Assembly (NCBI RefSeq): GCF_009711045.1
Contig: NZ_WMJX01000028.1
Span: 1-34,309, forward strand
DNA from: Myroides albus
Lineage (GTDB): Bacteria > Bacteroidota > Bacteroidia > Flavobacteriales > Flavobacteriaceae
DNA length: 34,309 nt
Direction of reading: 5' to 3'
Part shown: positions 1 to 8,292 of the stretch, one piece after another
Position numbering within the stretch: the first letter of the stretch is position 1
Layout of the letters: each line of letters opens with the position of its first letter
Translations under genes and position numbers: made by a program
Notes under the pieces: generated by a model
What the model saw: only the letters and a program-made list of their open reading frames with translations
Told to the model about the DNA's origin: nothing
Databases searched by the model: none

Positions 1-2
1 AC

Positions 3-40
3 AAAAGAGGGTGACCTTTTGGGACACCCTCTTTTTTTTT
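3..40. terminator. Bidirectional hairpin terminator
   Basis: GAGGGTG at 7-13 pairs with CACCCTC at 25-31. The stem extends through the flanking A run (3-6) and T run (32-35), and the T run continues to 40 on the plus strand. It can end an upstream plus-strand gene outside the window. Read on the minus strand it has a shorter T tail and lies 24 bases past the stop of the acyl-CoA ligase, so it may serve both. Confidence 0.8.
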
Positions 41-63
41 ATGGGGAGAAACTATTCAGTTCT

Positions 64-1755
64 TTATTTAGTATAATCAAATTCAAGTGGAACCTCTTGT
101 TTTTTAGCGATGCGCTCAGCTTGTAGCGCTCTAAGTTCAACCCTTTTTATCTTACCGCTAATCGTCTTTGGTAATTCCGTTACAAATTCAATTTTTCTCG
201 GCATTTTATAAGGTGCTAAGTGTTCTCTACAATAAGCAAAGATCTCTTTAGCTAATTCAGCAGATGCCTTTGTGTGGTCATTGAGAATAACGAATGCTTT
301 GACCTCAAATCCCTTGACTGCATGTGGACTTCCCACTACTGCTGATTCGACAATTAAATCGTGTTCAAGCAATACACTTTCTACCTCAAAAGGACCTATT
401 CTATAATCAGACGCTTTGATAACATCGTCATCTCTACCAATGAACCAAATATACCCATCTTCATCTTTATATGCTTTATCTCCAGTAAAATATACACCGT
501 TTCTAAATACCTGTGCTTGTTTTTCTTTATCGTATAGGTATTCTTTAAATATGCCATTAAGTTGATCAGTACCTGTTTTGACACATATATTTCCTTCTTC
601 ATTAATTGGAACTTCTTTTCCGTTGTCATCAGCGATGATGATATCATATAAGAATGTAGGTTTACCCATTGAACCATATTTTACTTTAGCAGTAGGGTAA
701 TTGGCAACCATACAAGTACTTTCGGTTTGTCCAAAGCCATCCCTGACAAGTAGTCCCGTACCCTCTTTCCATTCCTCAATTATTTCAGGATTCAGCGGTT
801 CGCCCGCTGCGACACACTGTCTTAAGCTAAAATTGTACTTCTTTAAATCTTCTTGGATGAAAAAACGTAGAACAGTTGGTGGGGCACACAATGTAGTTAC
901 TTTGTGTTTCTCAATTAATTCAAGTGTGGTTGCTGCACTAAATCGCTCTTTGGTATGGAAAGCAAAAATAGTAGCACCTACATTCCAGGGAGCGAATAAA
1001 CTACTCCATGCAAATTTTGCCCATCCTGGTTGAGAGATATTATAGTGAATGTCATCTTTGGTAATTCCAATCCACGCTGTAGTTGTTAAGTGACCAAGGG
1101 GTTGACTCAATTGTGTATGACAAACAATCTTAGGCATACCTGTAGTACCTGAAGTAAAGAACATAAATAAAACATCATCTGGTTTCGTATGTGCACTTTC
1201 TGCTTCGGTTGACTGCTCATCTAATACCGCAAGAGGATACCAACCCTCTCGTTGGCCGTCAACAATAATTTTAACAGGAATATGAATACCAGCTAATTTT
1301 TCTGCCGCATCAATTTTCTCGACATTGTCTTGATCTGCTAAAATAACTTTAGGAGTAATTTTCTCAAAGCGATAGGCTAAGTCTTTTACGCCTAAAATAC
1401 TTGCTGCTGGTGAAAGCTTATATCCCGCTTTAATCGTTGCCAAATGAGTTACCCAGTTAATGCGCTGTAACATCATCTGTGTCAGAATCACATCTCCCTG
1501 TTGGATGCCTTTGGAACGCAAAAAATTAATTAACTGATTATAGCGATTACACAGTGTCAAGAAGGTATAGTGATGTGTTACTTTTCCATCTGTCCAAAGT
1601 AATGCTGTTTTATCTGGTGTTTCTTTGACGTGTATATCTTCAAAAATCTCCTTCACCCAATTAAAGTGTTCAGGTTTGTCGATTTTAAGATCGTGTAAGG
1701 CACGATAGTCCTGATCGATGAGTAACTCACCGATTTTCTTATACAATTCTCTCAT
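64..1755 (-). CDS. Acyl-CoA synthetase (AMP-forming), medium-chain/acetyl-CoA synthetase type
   Basis: A 563-residue adenylate-forming ligase that activates a carboxylic acid to an acyl-AMP and then an acyl-CoA in the cytoplasm. The motifs appear in family order: P-loop FFTSGTTGMPK near residue 198, GFGQTES near 343, YFTGD near 420, GRDDDVIKASDYRIGP near 437, and the C-terminal PKTISGKIKR that carries the catalytic lysine. Length and motif pattern fit the medium-chain (ACSM-like) branch better than true acetyl-CoA synthetase, which is about 650 residues. The substrate cannot be fixed from sequence. The gene stands alone, with 283 bases to pabB and a hairpin terminator just downstream. No canonical TAnnTTTG promoter was found upstream. 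Confidence 0.9.
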   Translation of the reverse strand: MRELYKKIGELLIDQDYRALHDLKIDKPEHFNWVKEIFEDIHVKETPDKTALLWTDGKVTHHYTFLTLCNRYNQLINFLRSKGIQQGDVILTQMMLQRINWVTHLATIKAGYKLSPAASILGVKDLAYRFEKITPKVILADQDNVEKIDAAEKLAGIHIPVKIIVDGQREGWYPLAVLDEQSTEAESAHTKPDDVLFMFFTSGTTGMPKIVCHTQLSQPLGHLTTTAWIGITKDDIHYNISQPGWAKFAWSSLFAPWNVGATIFAFHTKERFSAATTLELIEKHKVTTLCAPPTVLRFFIQEDLKKYNFSLRQCVAAGEPLNPEIIEEWKEGTGLLVRDGFGQTESTCMVANYPTAKVKYGSMGKPTFLYDIIIADDNGKEVPINEEGNICVKTGTDQLNGIFKEYLYDKEKQAQVFRNGVYFTGDKAYKDEDGYIWFIGRDDDVIKASDYRIGPFEVESVLLEHDLIVESAVVGSPHAVKGFEVKAFVILNDHTKASAELAKEIFAYCREHLAPYKMPRKIEFVTELPKTISGKIKRVELRALQAERIAKKQEVPLEFDYTK

Positions 1756-2038
1756 TTTTTAGTTTTTTGGTTGTAGAAATATACATAAAAGATTGAATAA
1801 CTGAAAAATATGAGCTGTAAATTTAATAGTGAATAACAAATAAAGATTGACAAAATCTCAATGAAATACAGAGAAAAGTATTAGATTGGTAATATAATGA
1901 CTTTTGCTATCCCTCATTTTATTTTTTCATTTGTAAAAAGCATAAACTGTTGTAAAATATATAATATGCAATTTTCTTTAGCTATCTAAGTCAGTGATAG
2001 GGAAAGTTATAGAATAAATTTGGGTTGCCTTGTGACGT

Positions 2039-3010
2039 TTAAGAAACGGGGATATATATTTTTTGTAGTAATTCTTCATACTCTTTTCTCGGATCACTTG
2101 CGTAAGTTATCCCACCTCCACTTTTGTAGTAAAAGTTATCACCTTGTTTTTCTATAAAGCGAATTAAAACTCCACTGTCTAGATTCTCTCCATCATATAT
2201 ACCTGCAATGCCAGTGTAGAAATTTCTATTATAACTTTCTGCTTGATTGATAATTTCAATTGTCTTTTCTTTTGGCGATCCCGTAATCGATCCCGCAGGT
2301 AAAATTTTTTGAAATAAATCTCCAATGTGTTGATGCCAATTCTCATTTAAATCGCCACTAATTTGTGAACTCATTTGCAGAATGGAACCTTTAGAGGTAT
2401 GAATTTTATCTAAGTATTTGAATCGATCTACTTTTACGCGTTTAGCAACTATGTTTAGATCATTGCGAATTAAGTCAACAATCGTATAGTGCTCAGCATT
2501 TTCTTTGGCATCGTTTAACAGTATTTCTTTGGCATGAAGGAGATTGGCATCAATTGTCCCTTTCATTGGAAAAGAATAGATTCTATTGTCTTTTATTTTG
2601 ACAAATATTTCAGGTGAAAAACAAGTGAATTTCCCTTTGACTAAAAGTTTGTACTTGGCTGAAACAGAATGAAATATTTCCTCTAATGAACAGTTTAGCT
2701 CTATCGGTGTTTGAATTGTAAGGTTTAACAAATAAGAATTACCCTTTTGGATATTGTCTTTTACTATTTCGAATTGGGTTAAATACTCTTGATAAGAAAT
2801 AGGGTAGGCGCTGAGTTCAGGCTTTATTTTTACAGGACAAGAAGTGGTATTAGTGATATGGTTAAAGTCGTATTGCACTTGATTCTTGTCTATTTCTGCT
2901 AAAGGGGAGATAAAGCTATTTTGTTCCTCAAAGTCGATGATAAAGAGAAAGGGAATTCTTTGACTTCCCAATTCGTTCATTTTAGCTATAGTTGTATCTT
3001 TGAGATTCAT
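2039..3010 (-). CDS. pabB: Aminodeoxychorismate synthase component I
   Basis: A 323-residue chorismate-binding enzyme that, with the PabA amidotransferase, converts chorismate and ammonia to 4-amino-4-deoxychorismate for folate synthesis. The lysine signature appears as PMKGT at 148-152 (Lys150); PabB enzymes carry PIKGT there and use the Lys as nucleophile, whereas anthranilate synthases do not have it. LPAGSITGSPK at 237-247 and GGGITYASD at 298-306 are the other conserved chorismate-binding motifs. The protein is shorter than E. coli PabB (about 450 residues) because the N-terminal subdomain is reduced, which is common in the Bacteroidetes. It is transcribed divergently from pabA with only 39 bases between the start codons. 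No pabC (lyase) gene is seen in the window. Confidence 0.9.
   Translation of the reverse strand: MNLKDTTIAKMNELGSQRIPFLFIIDFEEQNSFISPLAEIDKNQVQYDFNHITNTTSCPVKIKPELSAYPISYQEYLTQFEIVKDNIQKGNSYLLNLTIQTPIELNCSLEEIFHSVSAKYKLLVKGKFTCFSPEIFVKIKDNRIYSFPMKGTIDANLLHAKEILLNDAKENAEHYTIVDLIRNDLNIVAKRVKVDRFKYLDKIHTSKGSILQMSSQISGDLNENWHQHIGDLFQKILPAGSITGSPKEKTIEIINQAESYNRNFYTGIAGIYDGENLDSGVLIRFIEKQGDNFYYKSGGGITYASDPRKEYEELLQKIYIPVS
2995..3002 (+). promoter_or_regulatory. Candidate -7 element for pabA
   Basis: TATCTTTG matches the Bacteroidetes -7 consensus TAnnTTTG exactly. It lies 48 bases upstream of the pabA ATG, within the first codons of pabB on the opposite strand. The -33 TTG is weak. Predicted from pattern only. 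Confidence 0.5.
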
Positions 3011-3031
3011 TTCAACGTTTTAATTCGCTTT

Positions 3032-3039
3032 CAAAATTA
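3032..3039 (-). promoter_or_regulatory. Candidate -7 element for pabB
   Basis: Read on the minus strand this is TAATTTTG, an exact TAnnTTTG match, 22 bases upstream of the pabB start. A TTG lies 25 bases further upstream, slightly outside the usual spacing. With the pabA element at 2995 the two predicted transcripts would overlap at their 5' ends. Confidence 0.5.
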
Positions 3040-3049
3040 CGAATACTTT

Positions 3050-3631
3050 ATGAGCCAGAAGAAACAAATTATCATTATTGATAATCACGATTCCTTTACC
3101 TATAACTTGTACCAATTATTTGACGAGCACCCAGACTGTGATGTTACTGTTGTTCAAAATGACCAGATTAATCTTGACGCTATTTCATCTTTTGATCAGA
3201 TTGTCTTTTCTCCAGGACCTGATATTCCACAAAAAAGCCCTATCATGTATCAAGTTTTAGAGAAGTATAAAGAGACCAAACCTATTTTGGGTATTTGTTT
3301 GGGACATCAAGCCATAGGAGATTACTTTGGTGCGACTTTATTTAATTTGCCAGATGTCTTACACGGTCAACAACGATCACTGTGTATTCTGGATTCTGGC
3401 GAATTGTTATTTAGAGGGGTGGCTAATAATTCCACCGTAGGTTTATACCACTCTTGGGCATTAGCTGCTGAAAGTATTCCACCCGAGCTTATTGTTACAG
3501 CAGTAAGTACTGATGGAATAATTATGGGGATAAGACATCAGGAGTACAATATCAGGGGGATTCAATTTCATCCGGAGTCTTTTATGACAGAACAAGGGGC
3601 AATGATGATAAAAAATTGGATTGAACAGTAA
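3050..3631 (+). CDS. pabA: Glutamine amidotransferase, aminodeoxychorismate synthase component II
   Basis: A 193-residue class I glutamine amidotransferase. Near the N-terminus it has IIIIDNHDSFTYNLYQLF, then the nucleophile motif GICLGHQAIG, and the His-Glu pair in QFHPES near the C-terminus, completing the Cys-His-Glu triad. It supplies ammonia from glutamine to PabB; the divergent pabB makes this role more likely than TrpG, although dual use is known in the family. The ATG at 3050 is chosen because homology begins right after it. The frame is open upstream to 2921, but that extension overlaps the pabB 5' end and has no family-like sequence. Confidence 0.9.
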   Translation: MSQKKQIIIIDNHDSFTYNLYQLFDEHPDCDVTVVQNDQINLDAISSFDQIVFSPGPDIPQKSPIMYQVLEKYKETKPILGICLGHQAIGDYFGATLFNLPDVLHGQQRSLCILDSGELLFRGVANNSTVGLYHSWALAAESIPPELIVTAVSTDGIIMGIRHQEYNIRGIQFHPESFMTEQGAMMIKNWIEQ

Positions 3632-3774
3632 GAATTATGACTGTTGAGTAAAATGGATTGAAAAATTGAAATAACAGAAATAAATTCATGGTTTATGTAG
3701 TTTACGTTGATTAAAATGTTGTTTAATCTATTAAATCGTGAAAATGAGTTAAAAGTAAATTGGATTATATGTCG

Positions 3775-3782
3775 TATCTTTG
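3775..3782 (+). promoter_or_regulatory. Candidate -7 element for the MFS exporter
   Basis: TATCTTTG is an exact TAnnTTTG match, followed by TCC as is common at Bacteroidetes promoters. It lies about 190 bases upstream of the MFS gene, implying a long leader. The -33 element is poor (TTG at 3760 is too close). Inside the leader is a 27-codon open frame at 3839-3922 (ATG to TGA), hydrophobic in its C-terminal half, of unknown reality. The rest of 3632-3972 shows nothing else recognisable. Confidence 0.4.
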
Positions 3783-3972
3783 TCCTGTTTCTGAGAAGTA
3801 TTAGAAGTTTAACAACTAATAATAATCGCAAGAAACGAATGAAAAAGGAAGTAGTAGAAATAAAAATGTTCTCAAGAGCTCAAACATTGTTTATTTTTAT
3901 TAGAATGTTTTACTACATATGATTTTAATATAGATCTGTATTAGCTAATCATATAAAAATTGCTGTGAATTT

Positions 3973-5406
3973 ATGAAAGCGGGTGTAATCAAAGATCCAA
4001 AAATCCAAAAATATTTACCATGGTTAGGCGCATTAGCAATCTTTATGCAGGCTTTAGATGCGACTATTTTAAATACAGGTTTACCTTCTATTGCGAAAAG
4101 CTTGGGAGAGTCGCCTTTACAGATGCAGAGTGTGATTGTATCCTATACTTTAACTGTTGCATTACTTATTCCTCTCAGCGGTTGGTTAGCAGACCGTTTT
4201 GGTACAAAAAAGATTTTTATTTTAGCAGTAACTTTGTTTACGTTAGGTTCTCTTTTTTGTTCAGTTTCCCGAAACTTAGATGAGTTGATATTATCGAGGA
4301 TTTTCCAAGCCATTGGAGGGTCAATGATGGTGCCAGTAGCTCGTTTAACGTTGATTTACGCTTATCCAAAAGATAAATTGCTAAAGGTGATTAACTTTAT
4401 TACTATTCCAGCTCTTATCGGTCCGATGTTGGGGCCTACAGTTGGTGGTTTCTTGGTAGAGAAACTCTCTTGGCATTGGATATTTTTAATCAATTTACCA
4501 GTTGGTATTATAGCTGTATTGTTTGCAAGGACAATTGTACCAGATTTTACAAATGAAGTTAAGCGTTTTGATTTATGGGGATGGTTGCTATTGAGTGGAG
4601 GGTTAACCATGATTACAATTGTGATTGAACGTTGGGATTCTCCGAGTATATCAGTATTCAATCTAATAGCATTTGGCTTATTGGCGATATTGTGTATTGT
4701 AGGTTATGTTTATTATGCGAAACGCACGCCCTTTCCTTTAATCAAACTTAGCTTATTTAAGATAGATACTCTAAAAATAGGATTAATAGGCAACTTGGTT
4801 ACTCGTCTTGGCATAGGAGGAATGCCTTTAATGATTCCTCTTTTATTACAAGTAGGGTATGGTTATTCTGCTTTTTATGCGGGGTTAATGATGATCCCAC
4901 AAGCTTTATCTAATTTGATTTCGAGAAATTTTGTTGTGCCGATTGTTAAGAAATACGGTTATAGAAAAACATTGATTTCCAATACTATTTTGACAGGGTT
5001 ATTGATCTCGATGTTCTTTTTTATTGATAGAAATACGCCTTATTGGGTTGTGATTTTATTAATGATAGGCAACGGGGCATTTAATGCTGTACAATTTACT
5101 TCAATGAATACAATCTCACTTGCTGATTTAGATAATGAGACTTCAAGTGAAGGAAATAGCCTCTTGTCCGTAACACAACAACTGGCAATCAGTCTTGGAA
5201 TCTCAGTTTCTGCAATGTTCTTGTTGATTTTCAAAAAGAGTTTTGTAGGAGACACAGGAGATAGTATTGATGTTTTTCGCTATACGTTCTTGGTAATGGG
5301 ATTGCTAACCGTAATCTCCAGTTATGTCTTTACCAAATTAGATAGCAATTCTGGAGCAAGCATGGCTGGAAATAGAGTGTATAGCAATAAGGATGAAGCA
5401 AAGTAA
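3973..5406 (+). CDS. MFS multidrug exporter, DHA2 family, MdtD-like
   Basis: A 477-residue inner-membrane proton-coupled exporter with about 13-14 predicted hydrophobic segments. N-terminal FMQALDATILNTGLPSIA is the DHA2 signature region, followed by the motif A loop GWLADRFGTKK and the motif C-like region GPMLGPTVGGFLVE. LSWHWIFLINLPVGI is also typical. The whole protein, including FTSMNTISLADL late in the sequence, follows the pattern of E. coli MdtD closely. In E. coli mdtD sits in an operon with an RND pump; here there is no RND partner and no dedicated regulator alongside. The substrate is unknown. A decayed acetyltransferase gene follows 34 bases later, in the same direction. Confidence 0.85.
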   Translation: MKAGVIKDPKIQKYLPWLGALAIFMQALDATILNTGLPSIAKSLGESPLQMQSVIVSYTLTVALLIPLSGWLADRFGTKKIFILAVTLFTLGSLFCSVSRNLDELILSRIFQAIGGSMMVPVARLTLIYAYPKDKLLKVINFITIPALIGPMLGPTVGGFLVEKLSWHWIFLINLPVGIIAVLFARTIVPDFTNEVKRFDLWGWLLLSGGLTMITIVIERWDSPSISVFNLIAFGLLAILCIVGYVYYAKRTPFPLIKLSLFKIDTLKIGLIGNLVTRLGIGGMPLMIPLLLQVGYGYSAFYAGLMMIPQALSNLISRNFVVPIVKKYGYRKTLISNTILTGLLISMFFFIDRNTPYWVVILLMIGNGAFNAVQFTSMNTISLADLDNETSSEGNSLLSVTQQLAISLGISVSAMFLLIFKKSFVGDTGDSIDVFRYTFLVMGLLTVISSYVFTKLDSNSGASMAGNRVYSNKDEAK

Positions 5407-5440
5407 AGGTAAATGAGTTTCAGCGTGATAAATGAGTGAT

Positions 5441-5680
5441 ATGAGAATTAGGCAATTGAAAGTAGAAGATGCTTGTGTGGTAGGAGATTTATTACAGCAA
5501 ATGGAATATCTTGATACATAAGGATTTTCTCTTAAGTGCATAAGGGTTTTGCTCGCTAATGAGGAAGATGGATTATTAATAGTAGAAAGTGTGATAGGAT
5601 AGAACTACATAGTCATAACAGAAGGACACACAAACATCGCTTCTATTTCAGACAAGGGTGTGAGGAAGCACCTAAGTAGC
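5441..5680 (+). pseudogene. Decayed GNAT N-acetyltransferase
   Basis: From the ATG at 5441 one frame reads MRIRQLKVEDACVVGDLLQQ, then MEYLDT and a TAA stop (5519). It continues GFSLKCIRVLLANEEDGLLI and VESVIG to a TAG (5600), then NYIVITEGHTNIASISDKGV and RKHLSS to a TGA. The first part fits the start of GNAT proteins, and SDKGVRKHL resembles the acetyl-CoA loop (R/Q-x-x-G-x-G/A) with residues lost. Two in-frame stops and the missing middle and C-terminal parts show it is broken. It probably followed the MFS gene in one transcript, since the next terminator comes after it. Confidence 0.55.
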
Positions 5681-5745
5681 TGATCAAATATTTAAAATAG
5701 AACCTCAGTCTTAGAGGACTAAGACAAAAGATATATAGAATGAAG

Positions 5746-5780
5746 CAGTGGTAGACTTTGGTTTACTACTGTTTTTTTTT
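5746..5780 (+). terminator. Rho-independent terminator
   Basis: CAGTGGTA (5746-5753) pairs with TACTACTG (5764-5771), including one G-T pair, and nine T follow. It ends the MFS exporter/GNAT-remnant transcript. The stretch 5781-6030 beyond it holds no gene or structure I can identify. Confidence 0.75.
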
Positions 5781-6033
5781 GTTTTTATTAGTTTTAAGAT
5801 CATTTTTAAGCTTTCTTTTTTAGCACGAAAATATCTTTTACCATTTATCTGTGTTCTTTTATTCTTTATGATGAGAGAATAATGAGACTTTGCAGGAGTT
5901 TTTGGTAAAAATCTTCTATTAGACTAAAGACAGTTATATCTAAAGATACTATGAAGTATAAGGATGTCAAGCTCCACAAAAGCTATAGATGAGGTGAATT
6001 CGAATCAAGGTATTAGTTTATAGTTTTTCCATA

Positions 6034-6190
6034 CTTACTAGACAATCTATTAAAAGCTTTGTAGCGATATACAAGGGCATTGCTTGCGGTTTTCTTGCAC
6101 CTTTCTTCGAGAAAAGCACGCTCTGGGCAAGAAAACCCCAAGAAAGGTGCAAGAAAACCCGAAGGAAGTGCAAGAAAACCCCTCACATAA
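6034..6190. repeat. Palindromic intergenic repeat element, copy 1
   Basis: GGTTTTCTTGCACCTTTCTT at 6088-6107 is the exact reverse complement of 6140-6159, a perfect 20-bp inverted repeat around a 32-base loop. The right arm is part of a short tandem series: GCAAGAAAACCC occurs at about 6127, 6149 and 6170, spaced 21-22 bases. The loop holds CACGCTCT (6117-6124), and CCCCAAG follows at 6136. The same order of motifs recurs at 32913-33020. Minus-strand translation gives a repetitive frame (6013-6252) that looks like a by-product of the repeat, not a gene. The outer limits are uncertain. Confidence 0.6.
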
Positions 6191-6397
6191 AGTATGTTAA
6201 TCTGTTTTTTAAAATTCGTCAACTTGATTATTAATTTTAGTGTTTTCATCACTAAATAAGATAGTGCTCGTCTTGTAGAGGGAATAAATGCATATCAATT
6301 GGTAAGCGTAGAGCTACAATATTTTTTGTTTTATTATATTTAATTTGCGTTAAATAGGTTATCTATTGTGTATATTTAGATTAATAATTTGAAAAAA

Positions 6398-7291
6398 ATG
6401 AAAAGAAGATCGCTTTTTAGACGTTATTGCTTTTTGATACTGGGATTATTTATGGTTATAGGTCTCTCTGGTTGTAAAGCATTTCGCTCTAACAATTATC
6501 AAAATGAGAAACTTGAATTACCACAATATTTTAATCGCGTTTATATTGACAAAAGCAAAAAATGCAAAACCAAGCTAAGCGGTACAGACGAATGTTGGTA
6601 TGTAATCGTGAATAAAGAACTTGATTCTATGCGTTTGCACGTATTTTTATTTTGGGAAAGAGATCCTAATTATTTAATAGGGAAGTTAACAGGAAGGCAT
6701 GCGCGGTTGACTAATGAAAAGGGAGAGTATTTAGACTTAACTTTTGCAAGCGACAGTACAATAAGGCTTAAAGGATATTATAATAACCAAGCTGTAAATA
6801 AAAAACTTGGAAGAGGTTTAGGAAGTAGCGAAATAGAGGTTAAATCTTTTACTAACGAATATGCAAAGACTGTCTTGGTGAGTAATGAAAACGAAGATTC
6901 TTATGTATTTACTCAGAAAGTATATAGGTTCAAGAGATTATTTGTAGAGCTAAAAAATGCAGCAGTAACCAAAAGACTAAATGAGCAGATAAATCATATT
7001 TTACTGCAAAAATTTGACGTAACAACTTTTGATGAATTTGCTCAAAAGTACAACAAGCAATATACGGCATCGGGTGATATTGTTCAATTCTTGGATCGAG
7101 ATTTAAAAGAAGAAATTAGATGTGAATTAGTTTCTTTTGAAGGTGATGTGTTGATTATTAGTGTAGAAACAGGAGAGTTTGATGCAAACGGTAACTGTTT
7201 GAATAATTTAAAGATGAAATACAAGTTTGATGTAACAACTGGGGACTATGAAGAATGTGATTCTATTTTGATTGAGGTATCTAATCAATAG
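6398..7291 (+). CDS. Lipoprotein of unknown function
   Basis: A 297-residue protein with a lipoprotein signal: basic MKRRSLFRRY, a hydrophobic stretch, then lipobox LSGC with Cys26 as the lipidated residue. The mature part has no motif I recognise. It is mixed alpha/beta in character, rich in Lys, Glu and Asn, with a few scattered cysteines and no repeats. The frame is open from a TTG at 6389, but the ATG at 6398 leaves a normal signal peptide and is preferred. The gene stands alone between a repeat element and the sdh operon, with no clear terminator. It is likely anchored in the outer or inner membrane facing the periplasm. Function unknown. Confidence 0.75.
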   Translation: MKRRSLFRRYCFLILGLFMVIGLSGCKAFRSNNYQNEKLELPQYFNRVYIDKSKKCKTKLSGTDECWYVIVNKELDSMRLHVFLFWERDPNYLIGKLTGRHARLTNEKGEYLDLTFASDSTIRLKGYYNNQAVNKKLGRGLGSSEIEVKSFTNEYAKTVLVSNENEDSYVFTQKVYRFKRLFVELKNAAVTKRLNEQINHILLQKFDVTTFDEFAQKYNKQYTASGDIVQFLDRDLKEEIRCELVSFEGDVLIISVETGEFDANGNCLNNLKMKYKFDVTTGDYEECDSILIEVSNQ

Positions 7292-7626
7292 GATAAAAAC
7301 GACTATAAAACCTCAATAAGCAATTGTAGATAAAAGCATACAGTTTTAAAAAGGTACACGTTTTTATTTATAATAGTTCTATAATATCGGAATCTTAAAA
7401 AACTAAGTTGAAATATTTATTTATGTTAAGGAAAAGCAATAATTTTAAGTTTGATGACTGAATAAGGTCTTGAGTTTTTATTTGAAATGTTAAAATACGA
7501 ATGCTGTTAGGCAAAAGACATTTATTGTGATAATTGTCATTTTAACGGTACTATTTGAATCTTATTTTTACATAATCAAGATAGATTAGCTCAATAAATA
7601 TTTAATTATTTTAAACATTTACAAAA
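7292..7626 (+). promoter_or_regulatory. sdh upstream region
   Basis: These 335 bases hold no gene. TAAGTTTG at 7446-7453 matches the TAnnTTTG -7 element exactly but lacks a good TTG upstream, and it would leave a leader of about 170 bases before sdhC. No clear terminator for the upstream lipoprotein gene and no riboswitch-like structure were recognised. Confidence 0.3.
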
Positions 7627-8283
7627 ATGAACACACTCTCACGCAAGATTGTAATGGCAGCGACAGGGTTATTTTTGTGTTTATTCCTATTAATACACTG
7701 TTTAGGGAATACACAATTATTTCTGGAACCAGAACAAGCAAAATTAAGTTTTAATGCTTATTCGCATTTTATGACAACTAATCCTATTGTAAAGATTATA
7801 TCCTATGTTCTTTACTTGTCTATTATCGGGCACGTTGTTTATGCATTAATCATCACTTTGAAAAACAGAAAAGCAGGTGGTTTGTATAAACGTGATAATA
7901 GAGGAAGAGCGAGCAAATGGTATAGTAGAAATATGGGATTATTAGGGACTATAGTTTTAGTTTTTTTAGTTACACACTTTGCTAATTTTTGGTATATCTA
8001 TCGTTTTGGAGAGTTTACGGCTGTGGATGCTAATGGAAATAAGGATTTATTCTTGTTAGTACAAGAGACTTTTACTAATCTGTGGATTGTAATACTTTAT
8101 GTAGTAGCGATGATTGCATTGTGTTATCATTTGATTCACGGTATCAATAGTGGGGTTCGCTCATTAGGATTATTTCATCCAAAGTTTGTTCGTTGGATTA
8201 ACGTAATTGGAATTATTTATTCTGTAGTATTATGTGTAGGCTTTGCTTTAATGCCTTTATATATGTATTTCACCCAAAATTAA
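7627..8283 (+). CDS. sdhC: Succinate dehydrogenase cytochrome b subunit, b558 family
   Basis: A 218-residue membrane anchor with five hydrophobic segments, the layout of the single-polypeptide b558-type subunit of Bacillus, Bacteroides and relatives. Candidate haem-ligand histidines within the membrane segments are His24, His69, His117, His168 and His171; this family binds two haems b. It anchors SdhAB to the inner membrane and passes electrons to menaquinone. It is the first gene of a tight set: sdhA starts 10 bases after its stop. In this family succinate dehydrogenase and fumarate reductase cannot be told apart by sequence. Succinate oxidation is expected in an aerobic flavobacterium. Confidence 0.9.
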   Translation: MNTLSRKIVMAATGLFLCLFLLIHCLGNTQLFLEPEQAKLSFNAYSHFMTTNPIVKIISYVLYLSIIGHVVYALIITLKNRKAGGLYKRDNRGRASKWYSRNMGLLGTIVLVFLVTHFANFWYIYRFGEFTAVDANGNKDLFLLVQETFTNLWIVILYVVAMIALCYHLIHGINSGVRSLGLFHPKFVRWINVIGIIYSVVLCVGFALMPLYMYFTQN

Positions 8284-8292
8284 GATGTTGTA

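Noticed and set aside
701..1033. Plus-strand open frame of 110 codons
   Set aside because: It lies wholly inside the well-supported acyl-CoA ligase gene on the other strand and has no features of its own.
2921..3049. N-terminal extension of pabA by 43 codons
   Set aside because: It would overlap the pabB start on the other strand and adds sequence unlike the family; the ATG at 3050 fits.
5708..5725. 7-bp hairpin GTCTTAG/CTAAGAC
   Set aside because: It is not followed by a T run, and a better terminator lies 20 bases downstream.
5985..6012. TTCGAATC resembling a tRNA T-loop
   Set aside because: There is no matching T-stem, acceptor stem, anticodon arm or CCA around it.
6126..6182. Three short direct repeats resembling the start of a CRISPR array
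   Set aside because: The units are 12-14 bases with spacers under 10 bases, much too short, and no cas genes are near.
6013..6252. Minus-strand open frame of 79 codons
   Set aside because: It runs across the inverted and tandem repeats, so its repeated GFLA-type sequence comes from the DNA repeat. It has no start context or independent support.
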